Shown: in pieces, positions 50,570-61,697 of the stretch | Numbering within the stretch: position 1 is the first letter of the stretch | Layout of the letters: every line of letters begins with the position of its first letter | Assembly: GCA_028386065.3 (NCBI GenBank) | Contig: JAKUCV010001512.1 | Coordinates: 319,615 to 383,614 of the forward strand | Reading direction: 5' to 3' | Length of the DNA stretch: 64,000 nt | Source of the DNA: Turnera subulata | Taxonomy: Eukaryota > Streptophyta > Magnoliopsida > Malpighiales > Passifloraceae | Position numbers and translations under genes: made by a program | Notes under the pieces: generated by a model | Told to the model about the DNA's origin: nothing | What the model saw: only the letters and a program-made list of their open reading frames with translations | The model's database searches: none

Positions 50570-51850
50570 CTCTGCTTGATCTTCCACGATTTGCTTGGGA
50601 GGGAGAGTACCAGCTCAGGATATCCTGAGCGTTACTCGTTGCCTGTTTGTTTATACACTAACGTTTCTTCTTTGAATATACTAAGGTTGAGATTATGTGA
50701 ACTCAATCCATTACGAGACACGGTACTTTATTGGGAATCATTAATTGAAGGTGTTGTCTCTTGCGTATACATCCCTGAGTAACGACTTAGTGAAGGCGTT
50801 CTGGTCGGCACTCCTGCACTCGAGTACTTGAAGTTGGAATGCTGTAGTGGGTTTGATTGTAGTACAACGTTGGAGGAATTAGTAGTGGATAGTTACTTTG
50901 GTCCTGAACATGGCGAAGGTGATCACAGATTGACAATTAATATTGATCCTCGGCTTCTATGCTTGACCAATTGTGGGTTCAAGCAAACCAATTGTAAGTA
51001 GGAGAATGTCTCGTCGTTGGTGGAAGCTAATATTGGTTTTCACATGCAAGGCATAATCAATCCCGGTGTGCTTCCTGGTCGACGGGCCATGTTGTCTAGC
51101 CTTCTTGAGAAGCTACAAGGAGTTGAGAAATTTTCAATTGCTCCCTAGTGCCTTCAGGCAGGTTTCCTCACTTTAATGATTATGAATTTTTATAAACAGG
51201 CATTCATCAAGTCTATGCTCGGAAGAACAAAAACGTTTTCGTTGCTTTAACACATGCCTATCATTTTTCTTTTCTGCTATCTTTTCGCTGCATTATCTTA
51301 GTGTAGGAAGGAGTAAAGGGTAAGATTTGGATTAGATCTTGCGCATCCCCAAACGACCAGCTGATTGATGCCATTCCCTAAATGCTTCGCTGAAAAGATA
51401 TGCATTCGGCACCAATTGCATTGATTGATGAATTTTGTTTTTGCTTAGTACAACTTGAAAGCTTCAAAGTTTTATATACTAGTAACAATATAACTACGGC
51501 CTCCATAAATTCACTAAGCGTCACTAATGTAAGATTGACTACTAATGAAGGAAATATAGTTCAAAACGTCCAGACAAGTAAGAAAAAGAAGTGGCTTATG
51601 GTTGTTATGCTTCTGTCTTTAATTTAGAGCGATAAATCTGCAACATGATTCCTACCTCTAATCTCTTTTCATTGTTAATTCTTTTTTTGCTTTGTCTTTT
51701 GATGCTTTAAGATATTATCAATATATGAGATGGAGGGCTTGTCTTTGCCATCATCAACCCGCAAAGTTTTAACACTAAATACAGGGATCCACAAATGGGA
51801 CATTCCTTGCTTAGAAGCTCGCCTCATTTGCAGAAGCTGAGAAACTTCTA
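50570..51850 (+). pseudogene. F-box/FBD pseudogene, copy B
   Basis: Closely similar to copy C from about 54949 on, but missing the equivalent of about 53940-54945, so promoter, start codon and F-box are gone. The remaining exon 1 has in-frame stops where copy C is open: TAG at 50999-51001 (TTG in C) and TAG at 51146-51148 replacing the Trp of APWCLQ. There are also small indels. Exon 2 is recognisable from 51712 with SSTRKVLTLNTG-like sequence, then decays by 51850; exon 3 is absent. It lies between functional-looking copies A and C and gives the order A, M1, M2, B, M3, C. Confidence 0.88.
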
Positions 51851-51914
51851 TAATGCGTTTAGCCGTTAATCAGTCTGACCTTACCATTTCTTCCCAATAC
51901 CTTAACTCCAAAAA

Positions 51915-51981
51915 CAACTTTTGCTTGGAATCTTCTCTGCTCGTCCAACAACTTTTGCTTAGAATCTTCTCTGCTCGTCCA
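51915..51981 (+). repeat. 34-bp tandem duplication at 3' end of F-box gene
   Basis: CAACTTTTGCTTGGAATCTT continuing to CGTCCA is repeated with a 34-base period. One base differs (GCTTGGAA in the first unit, GCTTAGAA in the second). On the minus strand that difference makes the TAA that ends the F-box gene. Confidence 0.9.
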
Positions 51982-53089
51982 GCAATGCCAAAGTCTCTGT
52001 GTAACTCTGCTGAAACCCCACTCTGGTATTGCGACCAAACACATTAACCATTGTTCCAGTCTCAACATCATACACACCCAGGTCTCCAAGATGAACAATG
52101 GATAGAAACTTTGTTGAACCAAAGAATCCTAGAGGTCCATAATAAGCTGCTTGTGTAAGTGTTAGATTGATAGTGATCCAATTAAACCACGACTCTTCTG
52201 GTGAACCATATCCTTTCAAGATCCAAATATGCAATTCATGAGAGGCACCAGCAGTAGAATCCTGGCGCTCAACCAAGGAGAGATATCCACTACAAACTAA
52301 CAACCGCAAGCTCTCAGTCTCGAAGGCATGTGGCAACTCTATCATCCTAAAAGATTCCTTGTTGGTATCAAACGAAAATATTCCACTCCGCTCGGAACTA
52401 TAACCAGCCCAATGCAGACACTCATTGTGGACAAGACAACCTCCATACATTTCAACCCCAGGAGGAAGACTGCCACCAGGAATGCTTCTCCAAGCTTTTT
52501 TACTCAGCTCGTAAAGCATCACCCGCCGTTGAGCTTGTTCGATCCTGATCAGCTTATAGTCACTTGTCTTGGCTTGAAACCAAAACCCTAGGGCAATCCA
52601 AAGTTTACATCCAGTAATAGGAGGAGAGGAGAGTGTGACATGCTTCCCCAGGATTAGATTCCACAGAACAAACTTGGTATCATCACCGTATGGTCCTCTT
52701 ACACATACCAGACCATTGCAAGACCCAACAACAGCAGCTCCCCTCGCTATCCCTCCCACAGGAAAATCAAACTCTTCGGTTATGGTTGGAGGAGAATGCT
52801 CCCCTTCCTCGTTGCTTACTACGAGGATGGGCTTGTCCCCGGCGGTCCAAGCCGTTTCGAACAGAAAGCTTGTCGTGGGTTTGGAGAAAACAGTAGAAGC
52901 CTGCCTGGAAATAAATCTGCCGCTACCGATCACAACGCCCCACCCACGCGAAAGGCTCCTGAAACGAATGAGGGATCTGACTGGTAATTGTATCAGAATT
53001 TCCTCTATGATTTCGTTTGGCAGATCGGTACTTTGGCATGGCATCTGCCGTCTTCTCTTTGGCGCCGCCCCCATTATTCCACCCTGCAT
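51959..53089 (-). CDS. Intronless F-box protein with F-box-associated (kelch-like) domain
   Basis: A 376-residue single-exon protein unrelated in sequence to the neighbouring FBD copies. The F-box is at about residues 20-60 (STDLPNEIIEEILIQLPV, then RFRSLSRGW). After it come VVGSCNGLVCV, FVLWNL, ALGFWFQAKTSDYKLI and VYDVETGTM, the marks of the F-box-associated interaction domain that folds like a beta-propeller. It is a probable SCF substrate receptor of unknown target, in one of the fastest-turning plant families. The end is odd: the stop comes from a single-base difference inside a 34-bp tandem duplication, without which the frame would continue to 51859. It sits on the opposite strand between F-box copies B and C and replaces the end of B. 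The start at 53089 is the first ATG; the second Met (residue 6) is also possible. Confidence 0.85.
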   Translation of the reverse strand: MQGGIMGAAPKRRRQMPCQSTDLPNEIIEEILIQLPVRSLIRFRSLSRGWGVVIGSGRFISRQASTVFSKPTTSFLFETAWTAGDKPILVVSNEEGEHSPPTITEEFDFPVGGIARGAAVVGSCNGLVCVRGPYGDDTKFVLWNLILGKHVTLSSPPITGCKLWIALGFWFQAKTSDYKLIRIEQAQRRVMLYELSKKAWRSIPGGSLPPGVEMYGGCLVHNECLHWAGYSSERSGIFSFDTNKESFRMIELPHAFETESLRLLVCSGYLSLVERQDSTAGASHELHIWILKGYGSPEESWFNWITINLTLTQAAYYGPLGFFGSTKFLSIVHLGDLGVYDVETGTMVNVFGRNTRVGFQQSYTETLALLDEQRRF

Positions 53090-53149
53090 GTCTTTCCCTA
53101 GAATTATAGGTCTCAGAGTAATAACTCCTCCGGGAAAAAAAAAACTTCT

Positions 53150-53370
53150 TTCCGTGCATCTATATCTATCAATCTATCAATCTATATATATTATATATTG
53201 AGAAACCAAAAATTATTTTTTCTATACTATTCCGAATTACATACAAACACTAACTCTTTTTTTTGGTAGATATACAAAACCAAAAAAACCGACGAAACCA
53301 GAAATACAAAATTCTTATTAATTCGGAATTGAATTTAATACAAAAACTCTTTTCCGTGCATCTATATCTA
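53150..53370 (+). repeat. 19-bp direct repeats flanking an AT-rich 183-bp segment
   Basis: TTCCGTGCATCTATATCTA is found at 53150-53168 and 53352-53370. The enclosed segment is AT-rich with ATCTATCA repeats. It could be a small insertion with target-site duplication or a local slippage product; its identity is unknown. Confidence 0.5.
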
Positions 53371-53415
53371 CCAAAAATACAAAATAAAAAAATACAGAGT
53401 TTGTGTAGTTGTTTT

Positions 53416-53760
53416 TGGTAAATCCAACTTTTTATAATTAATTTTCTATCTACTAGGTTTCTCGTGAATCTTTTCAGGATAAACTTTTTAAGGCACAGTT
53501 CAAGGCGATGTTTGCTTGTTTGGAAGAAGATAGATAAGATTCCTAATTATGGAAACGCGCCATCTATTGATGGAAAAAAATTTATGTGCAGAAGTTTTAT
53601 GTAAAAAAATTATAAAAATAGATACGACCATATTTGTTTAATTAATGGTATCAGTAAACTCTTTCCATTGTTTTCAATTTCGTGGTATCATTAGACAACA
53701 GTTCGGACGTCGGGATATGCGTATGAATAGCTCACTGCGGTGTCTTTAAAAGATTTTTTT
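53416..53760 (+). repeat. Duplicated intergenic module, copy M3
   Basis: Starts near TTTTGGTAAATCCAACTTTT and shares GGTTTCTCGTGAA, GGCACAGTTCAAGGCGATGT and ATTTCGTGGTATCATTAGAC with M2. It lies directly upstream of F-box copy C and keeps the full upstream region that copy B has lost. Confidence 0.8.
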
Positions 53761-54505
53761 TTTTTTTTATGAAACGATTGTTGCTGGCACTTCAATTCAA
53801 TTCAACTTTATTACTTTAATTTTTTTCGCTTTCGATTCTGAAAAGTTTACAAATTTCCATCCTTATAATTTTAGTGAAAAGGAATACAAGGGCGAGGATA
53901 AAAATTGTTTCTTCAAGGATATGTGATGTGGAGAGATAAACAATACTATCTCTTTTGTTTCTTGCTGATGATAATTAGGACTGAAGCGTTAAAAAAATAG
54001 ATAAAAATACGACAAATATTGGAGTCCTAAAGATAGTATATATATAGTAAAAGTAGTATCTTTTTGAAGAAGCAAATCTCAAAATAATCAGTTCTTACAG
54101 CAAATCCCTTCCATGTCTGCACACACTTTACATTCTCCCCAATCCCCCAATCCCCACTTGTGCAACGGACATTTCAATGTGTTTGTTGAATACTTCCCTA
54201 TATATATAGTGGACGCCATTAATCTCTTTGTCTCGATGCGAGTGCTAATAAATGGCACAATGTAACGCGTACTCGACAAGATTATAATGATGATATTAGT
54301 TACTGTTTCACTCTTCCTACAAAGGATAAATAATCCAGTAAAGCCCTAAAAGGGCACTGGTTAATATATATAGAACACTAGTAGTCACTATGTAATCACC
54401 TCACCATTGCTCTCCCCACGCCGCCACTCGGCTGTTTAGATTTAGTTTTGTCCAAATTCTCCGTCAGTTCATCAAAAACCCCTAATTTCTCTCCTGATTA
54501 CAGCC

Positions 54506-57096
54506 ATGGGAAATTCAAGCGACGAGAGCTCCGACTCCGTACTCGCACAAATCATCGAAGGCTACGATCCCTGTCGCCGCCCCGGGAAAAGACAACGACG
54601 ATCGTCATCACCGCACAAAAACGACGTCGACGTTGACCGTATCAGCGATCTCCCCGACAGCATCCTCGAACATATCCTGTCGTTTTTGCCTGTCCAGGAA
54701 GCCATAAACACCAGCTCCTTGTCCAAACGATGGGTGTCTCTTTGGACAACCGTGCCTACCCTAGACTTCTCTCGCCAATGTCGTCGCTCTCGTACTGCCT
54801 TCGCTTCCTTCGTCGAGGAAACCCTAAAGCGCTACAACTCCAAGAAGGTCAAGAAATTCTCCGTGGACTTCGGCTTCTTGGGAACCGAGCTGGAAGATCA
54901 GGTGGACTCGTGGGTCGGTTTCGCTATATCCCACCAGGTGGAGGAGCTCTGCTTGGTCTTCCATGATTTGCTTGGGAGGGAGAGTACCAGCTCAGGAAAT
55001 CCTGAGCGTTTCTCGTTGCCTGGTTGTTTATGCACTAACGTTCCTTCTTTGAAAATACTAAGGGTGAGATTATGTGAACTCAATCCATTCCAAGGCACGG
55101 TTTATTGGGAATCATTGAAGGTGTTGTCTCTTGCGCATACATCCCTGACTAACGACTTACTCAAGACTGTTCTGGTAGGTACTCCTGCCCTCGAGTACTT
55201 GAAGTTGGAATGTTGTAGTGGGTTTGATTTGATTGATACCGCTCATGCTAGTAGTTCAACGTTGGAGGAATTAGTAGTGGATGGTTACTTTGGTCTTGAA
55301 GATGGAGAAGGAGGTGATCATAGGCTGAAAATTAATGCTCCTCGACTTCCATGCTTGACGATTGTGGGTTTCTTGGAAACGGATTGTAAGTTGGAGAATG
55401 TGTCGTCGTTGGTGGAAGCTAATATTGGTTTTCACATGCAAGACAGAATCAATTCCGATGTGCTTCCTGGTCGACGGGCCATGTTGTTGAGCCTTCTTTG
55501 GAAGCTGCAAGGAGTTGAGAAATTTTCTATTGCTCCCTGGTGTCTTCAGGCAGGTTTCCTTACTTTAATGATTATGAATTTATATAAGCAGGCATAAATA
55601 TACACAGTCTATATATATGCTCAATAGAAACTGAAAGGCTTTCGTTGCTTTAACACATGTCTATGTTTTCTCTTTTCTGCTATATATTTTTTTGCTGCAG
55701 CATCTTAGTGTAGGAAGGAGTAAAAGGTAAGATTTTTATTAGATCTTGGGCATGCCCAAACATCCTGATTGATGTCATTCCCTAAGTGCTTCCCTCAAAA
55801 AATATGCATCCTGCTCCAATTGGACTGATGAATTTTGATTTTGCCAAATACAACTTGAAAGTTTCAAAATTTTCATGTACTATATATAATGATTCATGTT
55901 ACACCAAAAGTATAACTACGGCCTCTGTACACTCGCTAAGCGTTCTTAATGTGAGATTGACTACTAATTAAGAAAATATAGTGCAAATGTCCAGAGAAGT
56001 AATAAAAGTGGCCTGTATATATGGGTGTTATGCTTCTGTCTTTAGTTTAGAGCGATAAATCTGCAACATGATTCCTACCTCTAATCTCTTTCCCTTGTTA
56101 ATTCTTTTTTGCTTTGTCTTTTGATGCTTTAAGATATTATCAATATGTGAGATGGAGGGCATGCCTTTGCCATCATCAACCCGCAAATTTTTGACTCTAA
56201 ATACTGGTATCCACAAATGGGACATTCCTGGGATGGTAAGCTTGCTTAGAAGCTCGCCTCATTTGCAGAAGCTAACAGTGAAGATGCTGGCCTGTGATGA
56301 CAGATCTTTGAAGGTGTGTTTTAGTCGTAATTTAGCATGCTTTTCCTTTTTCTCCCTTTATTGATTTAGCTTGGATTTCTTTGGCAACGTTAAGACTTTT
56401 TTGTTTTTCCTTTTATCCCTTCTGATCATGAATAGGTTAGTTACTATTTGCTTGACTATCATCAATGACACTTCCTTCTGCCTCCAATGTTAGTGATTCT
56501 CACTCTTAGAGGAATTTATTTGCTATTTAAATTTCAGAGCAGACACGCTTTGACATTTATTTGATTTGCTTATAAGATTTTATTTGACAAACACAAAACT
56601 AATCGTCCATAAAAGTGAACTTTTGTAATGCAACCAGAGCCATTATATTTCTAGTATGATCAGCAAAACAAAGGTGAATATTTTATAACTTGGCTGCTGC
56701 AATGCTCGTCTTCAGTATCAGCCTTCTGAGGCTTTCAGGTCTTACAAGGACATAGGAGAGAAATACTGGAGATTGCAAGGGAGAGCTTTCAAATGCTTAC
56801 AGCTGTGTCTGAAAGACATAAAGATTGTTAGATTTCATGCAAGGCATTCTGCTTTGAGATCTGTTCTTAAGTTGGTGAAATTCCTGCTGAAGAATGCAAA
56901 GGTGCTGGAGAATATGGTTATCCATCCGAAAACCTATTCCTGTCCATCGGTACACGAGGAATCATTCAAGGCGCAGGACCTACTTAAAATTACCCAAGTA
57001 TTATTGAGCTTTCATAGAGCTTCACCAAGTGCAGCAGTAATTTTAAAATCTCCTGTTGCTCAAACTCGTAGTTCTCATTTACTCGACCAAGTTTAA
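54506..57096 (+). CDS. F-box/LRR-like/FBD protein, copy C
   Basis: Three exons, 54506-55549, 56134-56313 and 56716-57096, encoding 534 residues. The F-box is at about residues 49-88 (RISDLPDSILEHILSFLPV, LSKRWVSLW). The middle carries LRR-like segments (LKILRVRLCEL, LKVLSLAHTSLTND, LEYLKLECC). The C-terminal FBD-like part reads WRLQGRAFKCLQ and SPSAAVIL. Intron 1 starts GC (CTTCAG|GCAGGT) as in copy A and restores WCLQILSICE. The predicted role is substrate recognition in an SCF complex. The start MGNSSDE is equivalent to MGNSVES of copy A. A TATATATA sequence about 140 bases upstream could be its TATA box. No lesion is seen, so this copy and A look functional while B is dead. Confidence 0.87.
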
Positions 57097-60000
57097 CTGT
57101 TGCGAATTGGGATCCGTTGGTTGTTTCCTTGTGATCTAATGAACTGAGTTCTTGTAATTTTGCATCCTATCTGGTGTGTACAGTTGACCTATCATAACCT
57201 GTAGTGGGGTGTGGCTCATGAATGTATGAATTCTTCTGTTTGATATCCAAAAACTTACTGTGTTTTCCTAATGCATGCTTCAAGAAGCCCTATTTAGCCC
57301 TCTATCAATCTAGTTCAAGCTAATCAACCATTAAGAGAGAAAGTTCTTCTAGCTAGTTCGAGACATTACTTAAGTGGAGTCGAGTAAATGTCCAACAACT
57401 TAAACCAATTAAGTATTAGCAGATATATGAATTTTGATTTGGATCATCTATGCTTCGCTTATATGCTAGGGTAGGGCATGCAGATTCACTTAAGTTTTTG
57501 TTCCAAAATATGTGGAATTGGAACCCTAACAATTTGCAGGATTTGTTGTTTTATGAAAAAAATATCACTAAGTAGCGGGGTTTTGCTGCTTAGATCACAA
57601 TTTGCGGTGATCTTTAAATTGGGCTGGGCTTGCTTCGTACTCTATACGACACGGACTCTGGCATCGCACGGAGAGCACATAGTACTTGTTTTCAATGTTC
57701 ATGTCCTATGTGGACACTTACACCATGGCCCATACTTGGTAGGTCCAAAAGCCTTAGGCAATTAAATGGGCCTGTTTGTTTCCCGGTCGTACTCGCAGCA
57801 TTTCTGCACCTAGTACTATGGCCTATATGTGGTGTTTACTAATACAACTTCAAGCCTTCAACTTCCTAAAAAAGACCCATCCTGTGACAACTGACATAAA
57901 ACTGATAGCTAAAACCCATAATTTCAGAATCTAATCCATAGTGGGTGACGTTCATGGACCATATATATTTCTGTGGTCCTTAGCCTTCTTCTTATCACGC
58001 CCTCCCTTCATTTTCCTTCACCTCTTCTTCTTCTTCTTGTATTAAAGGCCAAGTTTGCAAAAAAAAGTTTTTATCGTGGGACAATACTTTTTGGACCATC
58101 AGGAACAACAAAAGGGACATCTTATGTTTCATCTCCCTTTCAACAAAGTCCTAGAAGGCGAAGAAGCTCTCTATTCTCTTCCCAGGCTCCTGTAATCATA
58201 GACTGGATGACCCAGGACCACCCTGATTCTCCATGCGTTTAATGATATCGCATGCCCCCTTTTTTAAGTATTGTATTTTTCTAAACTTTCTCAATGGGTT
58301 TTTGCCATACGTGATTCATGTACATGCACGTATGTTTTGGATAATAAATTAATACAACTACTACACTAATTGGGCACATGTCCATTCTCTTTCCATGGGA
58401 AATTATGTAGGGTGCAATTTGTGTTGATTGTGTGTGGGGGTTTATTTTTTGAGATTTTGTTATATATGACGCAAGTTTTGGATAATATCCTTCACAACTT
58501 TGATGCACTTCACATGGCAGCTATCCTAGCAAATGATGGGAGGGAGGGGCAAATGAGAATGGAAATGATCATGAGTCATGGGGGGGTTCTTTTTAGAGGG
58601 GGGAGTATATTTTTCCTGCCCCTTTCACTTTCAATTATGTGCTTCTGCTTGTAATTATACACAAGTGGGGCTTTAATTATATTTGATTTAGCCGACTTTT
58701 TGGCCTAACCACTCTCTCCCTTAGGTCCAAATTTCAATCTTCTTATTGGTTATGATTTGTCGTGCTCTCAATATGAACGTCATACCTTACAAACGTACTT
58801 GTTAGTTGGAGGTGTGCAGGTAGGGGGAGGCTAATGCCAGACAAAACTTTCCAGGCTAGAAACACTTTCACTCCCCCTTAATTTAATCCACACCCAATTT
58901 TATACACATGTACTTTCCATCTTAATTAACTGAAAAGGCGAGGCATTCTTACATCACAAACCATAGAATTTTAGAACCACTAAATCATATGTATCACGAG
59001 TCCACTATATATGGCAGCTTAACTTGTTAGAAGCTGATAACTTTTGATATCCTAGCCGCCTTTGTCCAAGGCTTTATGGCTTATGTGCTAATTAAGCCGA
59101 TTGGAAGTAAGAAAGTTCGAGTTTCCGTTTAATTTAAACTGGACAAGATATTAATCTTTGATGAATCTTGAGATCTTAATTACGATACGAAAACTCACAT
59201 CCACTTAGCAAAATCTTACTGGGGCAATCACTTAATATGACAGTACACGTAAAATGGGATAATATTGGTTGGCATATTCTGCAGTACAGGTTGGGATTTT
59301 ATTAGCATTCACATCAAGTGTTTTTTTCTTCCTTTTTCCCCCTTTATTAACATTCACATGAAGCTTTTACCAAGAGATTTTTCTTTTTTTTTTTTTGTAT
59401 AACAAGACATTTTTCTTATGCCTTGTTATTCCAGTCCACTCATCATATGCCGCACAATAATTTCCCCCAACTGGTGCAAATAACACTACCAATTTCCGAG
59501 CTTTTTCTTAAGGCCGTATCCGTAAGAACACCGTAAGGAATCCGTAAGGAAACTCTATTCCTTACGGATTTCTTACGGATTCCTTACCGGGTGAGTCCGT
59601 AAGCAAAATTTGGAAAGAAAATTGCTATCCGTAAGAAAACGGTAAGAACACCGTAGGAATTGATGTTTTAGTTTAATTAAGGCGTTGGAGTCTTAGAAGG
59701 GTAGTATCTTAATGGCCACGGATATCAATTTGTATAATTTTTTCTTGTTGACATCCTTTAAAAATTAGCTAAAATATTATGTTTAATTATGACATCTTGA
59801 GTTTGAGCCTCAGAGATGAGACACCATAAAAACGAGACACACCAATCATAAATTTCGTTCTCTAGATTAATTCGAACTCCCCATAATCTAGAATAATACT
59901 TCGAGTCCGAAATAATTCTCAAATAAATAAATTTGTTCATAATGAATTATGGCTTTGTAAGATTCAATGACCAGTTGAGATTTTTTGGTATGTAAATTCT

Positions 60001-60264
60001 TGTTGTTCTCTCATAAATCCCTCAAATGACAATTGTTGAGAATGGAGGGAGTATATGTTAGAAAAGAATCAAAGATTAACAATAAAGAAAAGAAAAATCA
60101 GTCCTTGTCAAAAAAATAGGAAGAAGTTTTTTTGAGAGCTTCTCTCTCTAACTTCTCTCTCTAAAATTTTACCAGGAAAATTCAGTTCCTCCAACGAATT
60201 TTCTCGGTAAAATCATCGTGATTTAGCTCTCTTCTCCTACTCTCTGTTGCTTTGATCGGATTTC
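57097..60264. other. Gene-poor region between F-box copy C and the LINE
   Basis: 3' flank of copy C, AT-rich spacer, a CCGTAAG-rich hairpin array (59520-59660) and the 5' flank and leader of the LINE (from roughly 60110). An open frame at 57973-58242 has no ATG start and no recognised product, so it is not called. Confidence 0.5.
59520..59660. repeat. CCGTAAG-rich repeat array with a 30-bp-arm hairpin
   Basis: CCGTAAG occurs at 59520, 59531, 59542, 59597 and 59629, and its complement CTTACGG at 59561 and 59572; further variants lie at 59583, 59640 and 59651. The arms 59522-59551 and 59558-59587 pair at 26 of 30 positions around a 6-base ACTCTA loop. It may be the remnant of a small inverted-repeat (MITE-like) element or a structured regulatory site. 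No target-site duplication was found. Confidence 0.75.
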
Positions 60265-61697
60265 ATGGAGTCTTCTCTATTTGATGATGAAGGCAGGACT
60301 CGAACGAAAGCACCTCTTGTCATCGATTTAGGGAAATTGGTTCTTCCTAACCCTAAATTGACGCCTGGGTCGAATGCGAAAACGAAGGCTGCAGTTCCAG
60401 TTCTTGCTCCGGTGTCTTTTGCTCCGGCGACTACTAAGTCCCCTGAGGATCATGGATTGGGTGCTTCTTCTGAGAACGCCTCTATTCCTCTTGCATCAGT
60501 CTCTACGACCATAGCCCCGGCGGCTCCCTCTGGTGCTTCATATGCCAAGGTAGCTTCTCGCGCTCCTAAAAATCCTCAGCCTCTTAAGTTTGTGGAACCT
60601 ATGTTTACTGATGATAAGTCTACTATTTCTATTCCACCTGAATTGATTGCTATTGGTCGTGAAAAGTATTCTATGTGCTTGATTGGTAAATTTTTGGGTA
60701 ATGCACCGAAAATGGGATTGATTCAGGCTGTTCTTAATAAACTTTGGGGTAGAGATGGGGCTGTCTCTGTTTCTTCTTACAAAGAAGGTCTATTTCTGAT
60801 TCAAATGCCCAATGAGATTGCTTTTTCGCGAGCACTTTACCGAGGCCGTGGCATGTGGGTGGTATACCTCTGGTCCTCTGGCCATGGAATTCTTCTCCTC
60901 AGAAACTAGACTCTTCTTCTGCTATTTTCCCCGTCTGGGTGCAAATGAAGAATGTTCCTCTGGAACTACTAACGCAGGAGGGGCTCAGTTATCTAGCAAG
61001 TGCCATTGGAATCCCACTACATGCTGACCAAGATTGCTCTAAACTCTTCAAAAGCGATTGTGCAAATGTATACACTGAAGTGGATTTCTCTGAGCCATTA
61101 AAGAATGATTTAGTAGTGGAGATCAATGGCGAGAAGGTTGTTATTGATATTTCTTATTCATGGAAGCCTCGGCGATGTGGAAATTGTAAAGGATGGGGTC
61201 ACCATGAACTTGCCTGCTCTTTGAAGAAATCAGTCACTAAATGGGTGCCGAAAATAGCCACTGTTACAGCTGCTGCTCCAGTGAGCACCCTCTGTTCTAC
61301 CAGGCCAAATTCAGTTGCAGAATCTATCCCAACAGCTACCTTCAAGTCTGATTCTCTTGTGAGTCCTCCCACTACACTTGCCTCAACTATAACATCTCCT
61401 GGTCCTAAAGATCCTATTACTAAACCTATGGCTGCTCATTCTTCTAGCACATTAATTGAGGATGCATTTGCCATTCCTGTTCTTGAATCTATTCGGACTA
61501 CTTCTGAGTCAACTGCAGATGTGCATGCTGATGTGTCTATCGCCAACTCCAGACAGACCCGTGTTGCCTCTGCTGGTGTTGCTGCAGTAGTTAAACAAGT
61601 TAAAGGGAGAAAGCAAAAGCATGGAAAAGATTTTAGAGGCCACCTTCCTAAAGTCTCTCCAAAAGAGAGTTCAGTTCCTATTATTCTGCCAACTTAA
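60265..61697 (+). pseudogene. LINE ORF1 (DUF4283 plus zinc knuckle), frameshifted
   Basis: Starts at ATG 60265 and encodes a Pro/Ala/Ser-rich N-terminus and a DUF4283-type domain from about residue 130 (YSMCLIGKFLGNAPKM, GLFLIQMPNE). Near 60843-60847 one base appears to be missing: before it the frame reads ALYRG, after it the expected PWHVGGIPLVLWPW continues in another frame. The rest encodes FPVWVQMKNVPLEL and the zinc knuckle CGNCKGWGHHELAC (C-x2-C-x4-H-x4-C). A low-complexity basic tail ends at TAA 61695-61697. ORF1 proteins of plant L1s bind the LINE RNA. The next ATG follows the stop with no gap. The frameshift separates the two halves, so the protein is not intact. Confidence 0.88.

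Noticed and set aside
57973..58242. 89-residue frame with a hydrophobic start, like a secreted peptide precursor
   Set aside because: It has no ATG (only GTG) and a stop just upstream, so translation in a plant is doubtful without an unseen exon.
60040..60056. GGAGGGAGTA before the LINE, resembling a Stowaway MITE end
   Set aside because: I could not find the opposite terminal repeat or a TA duplication at a plausible distance.
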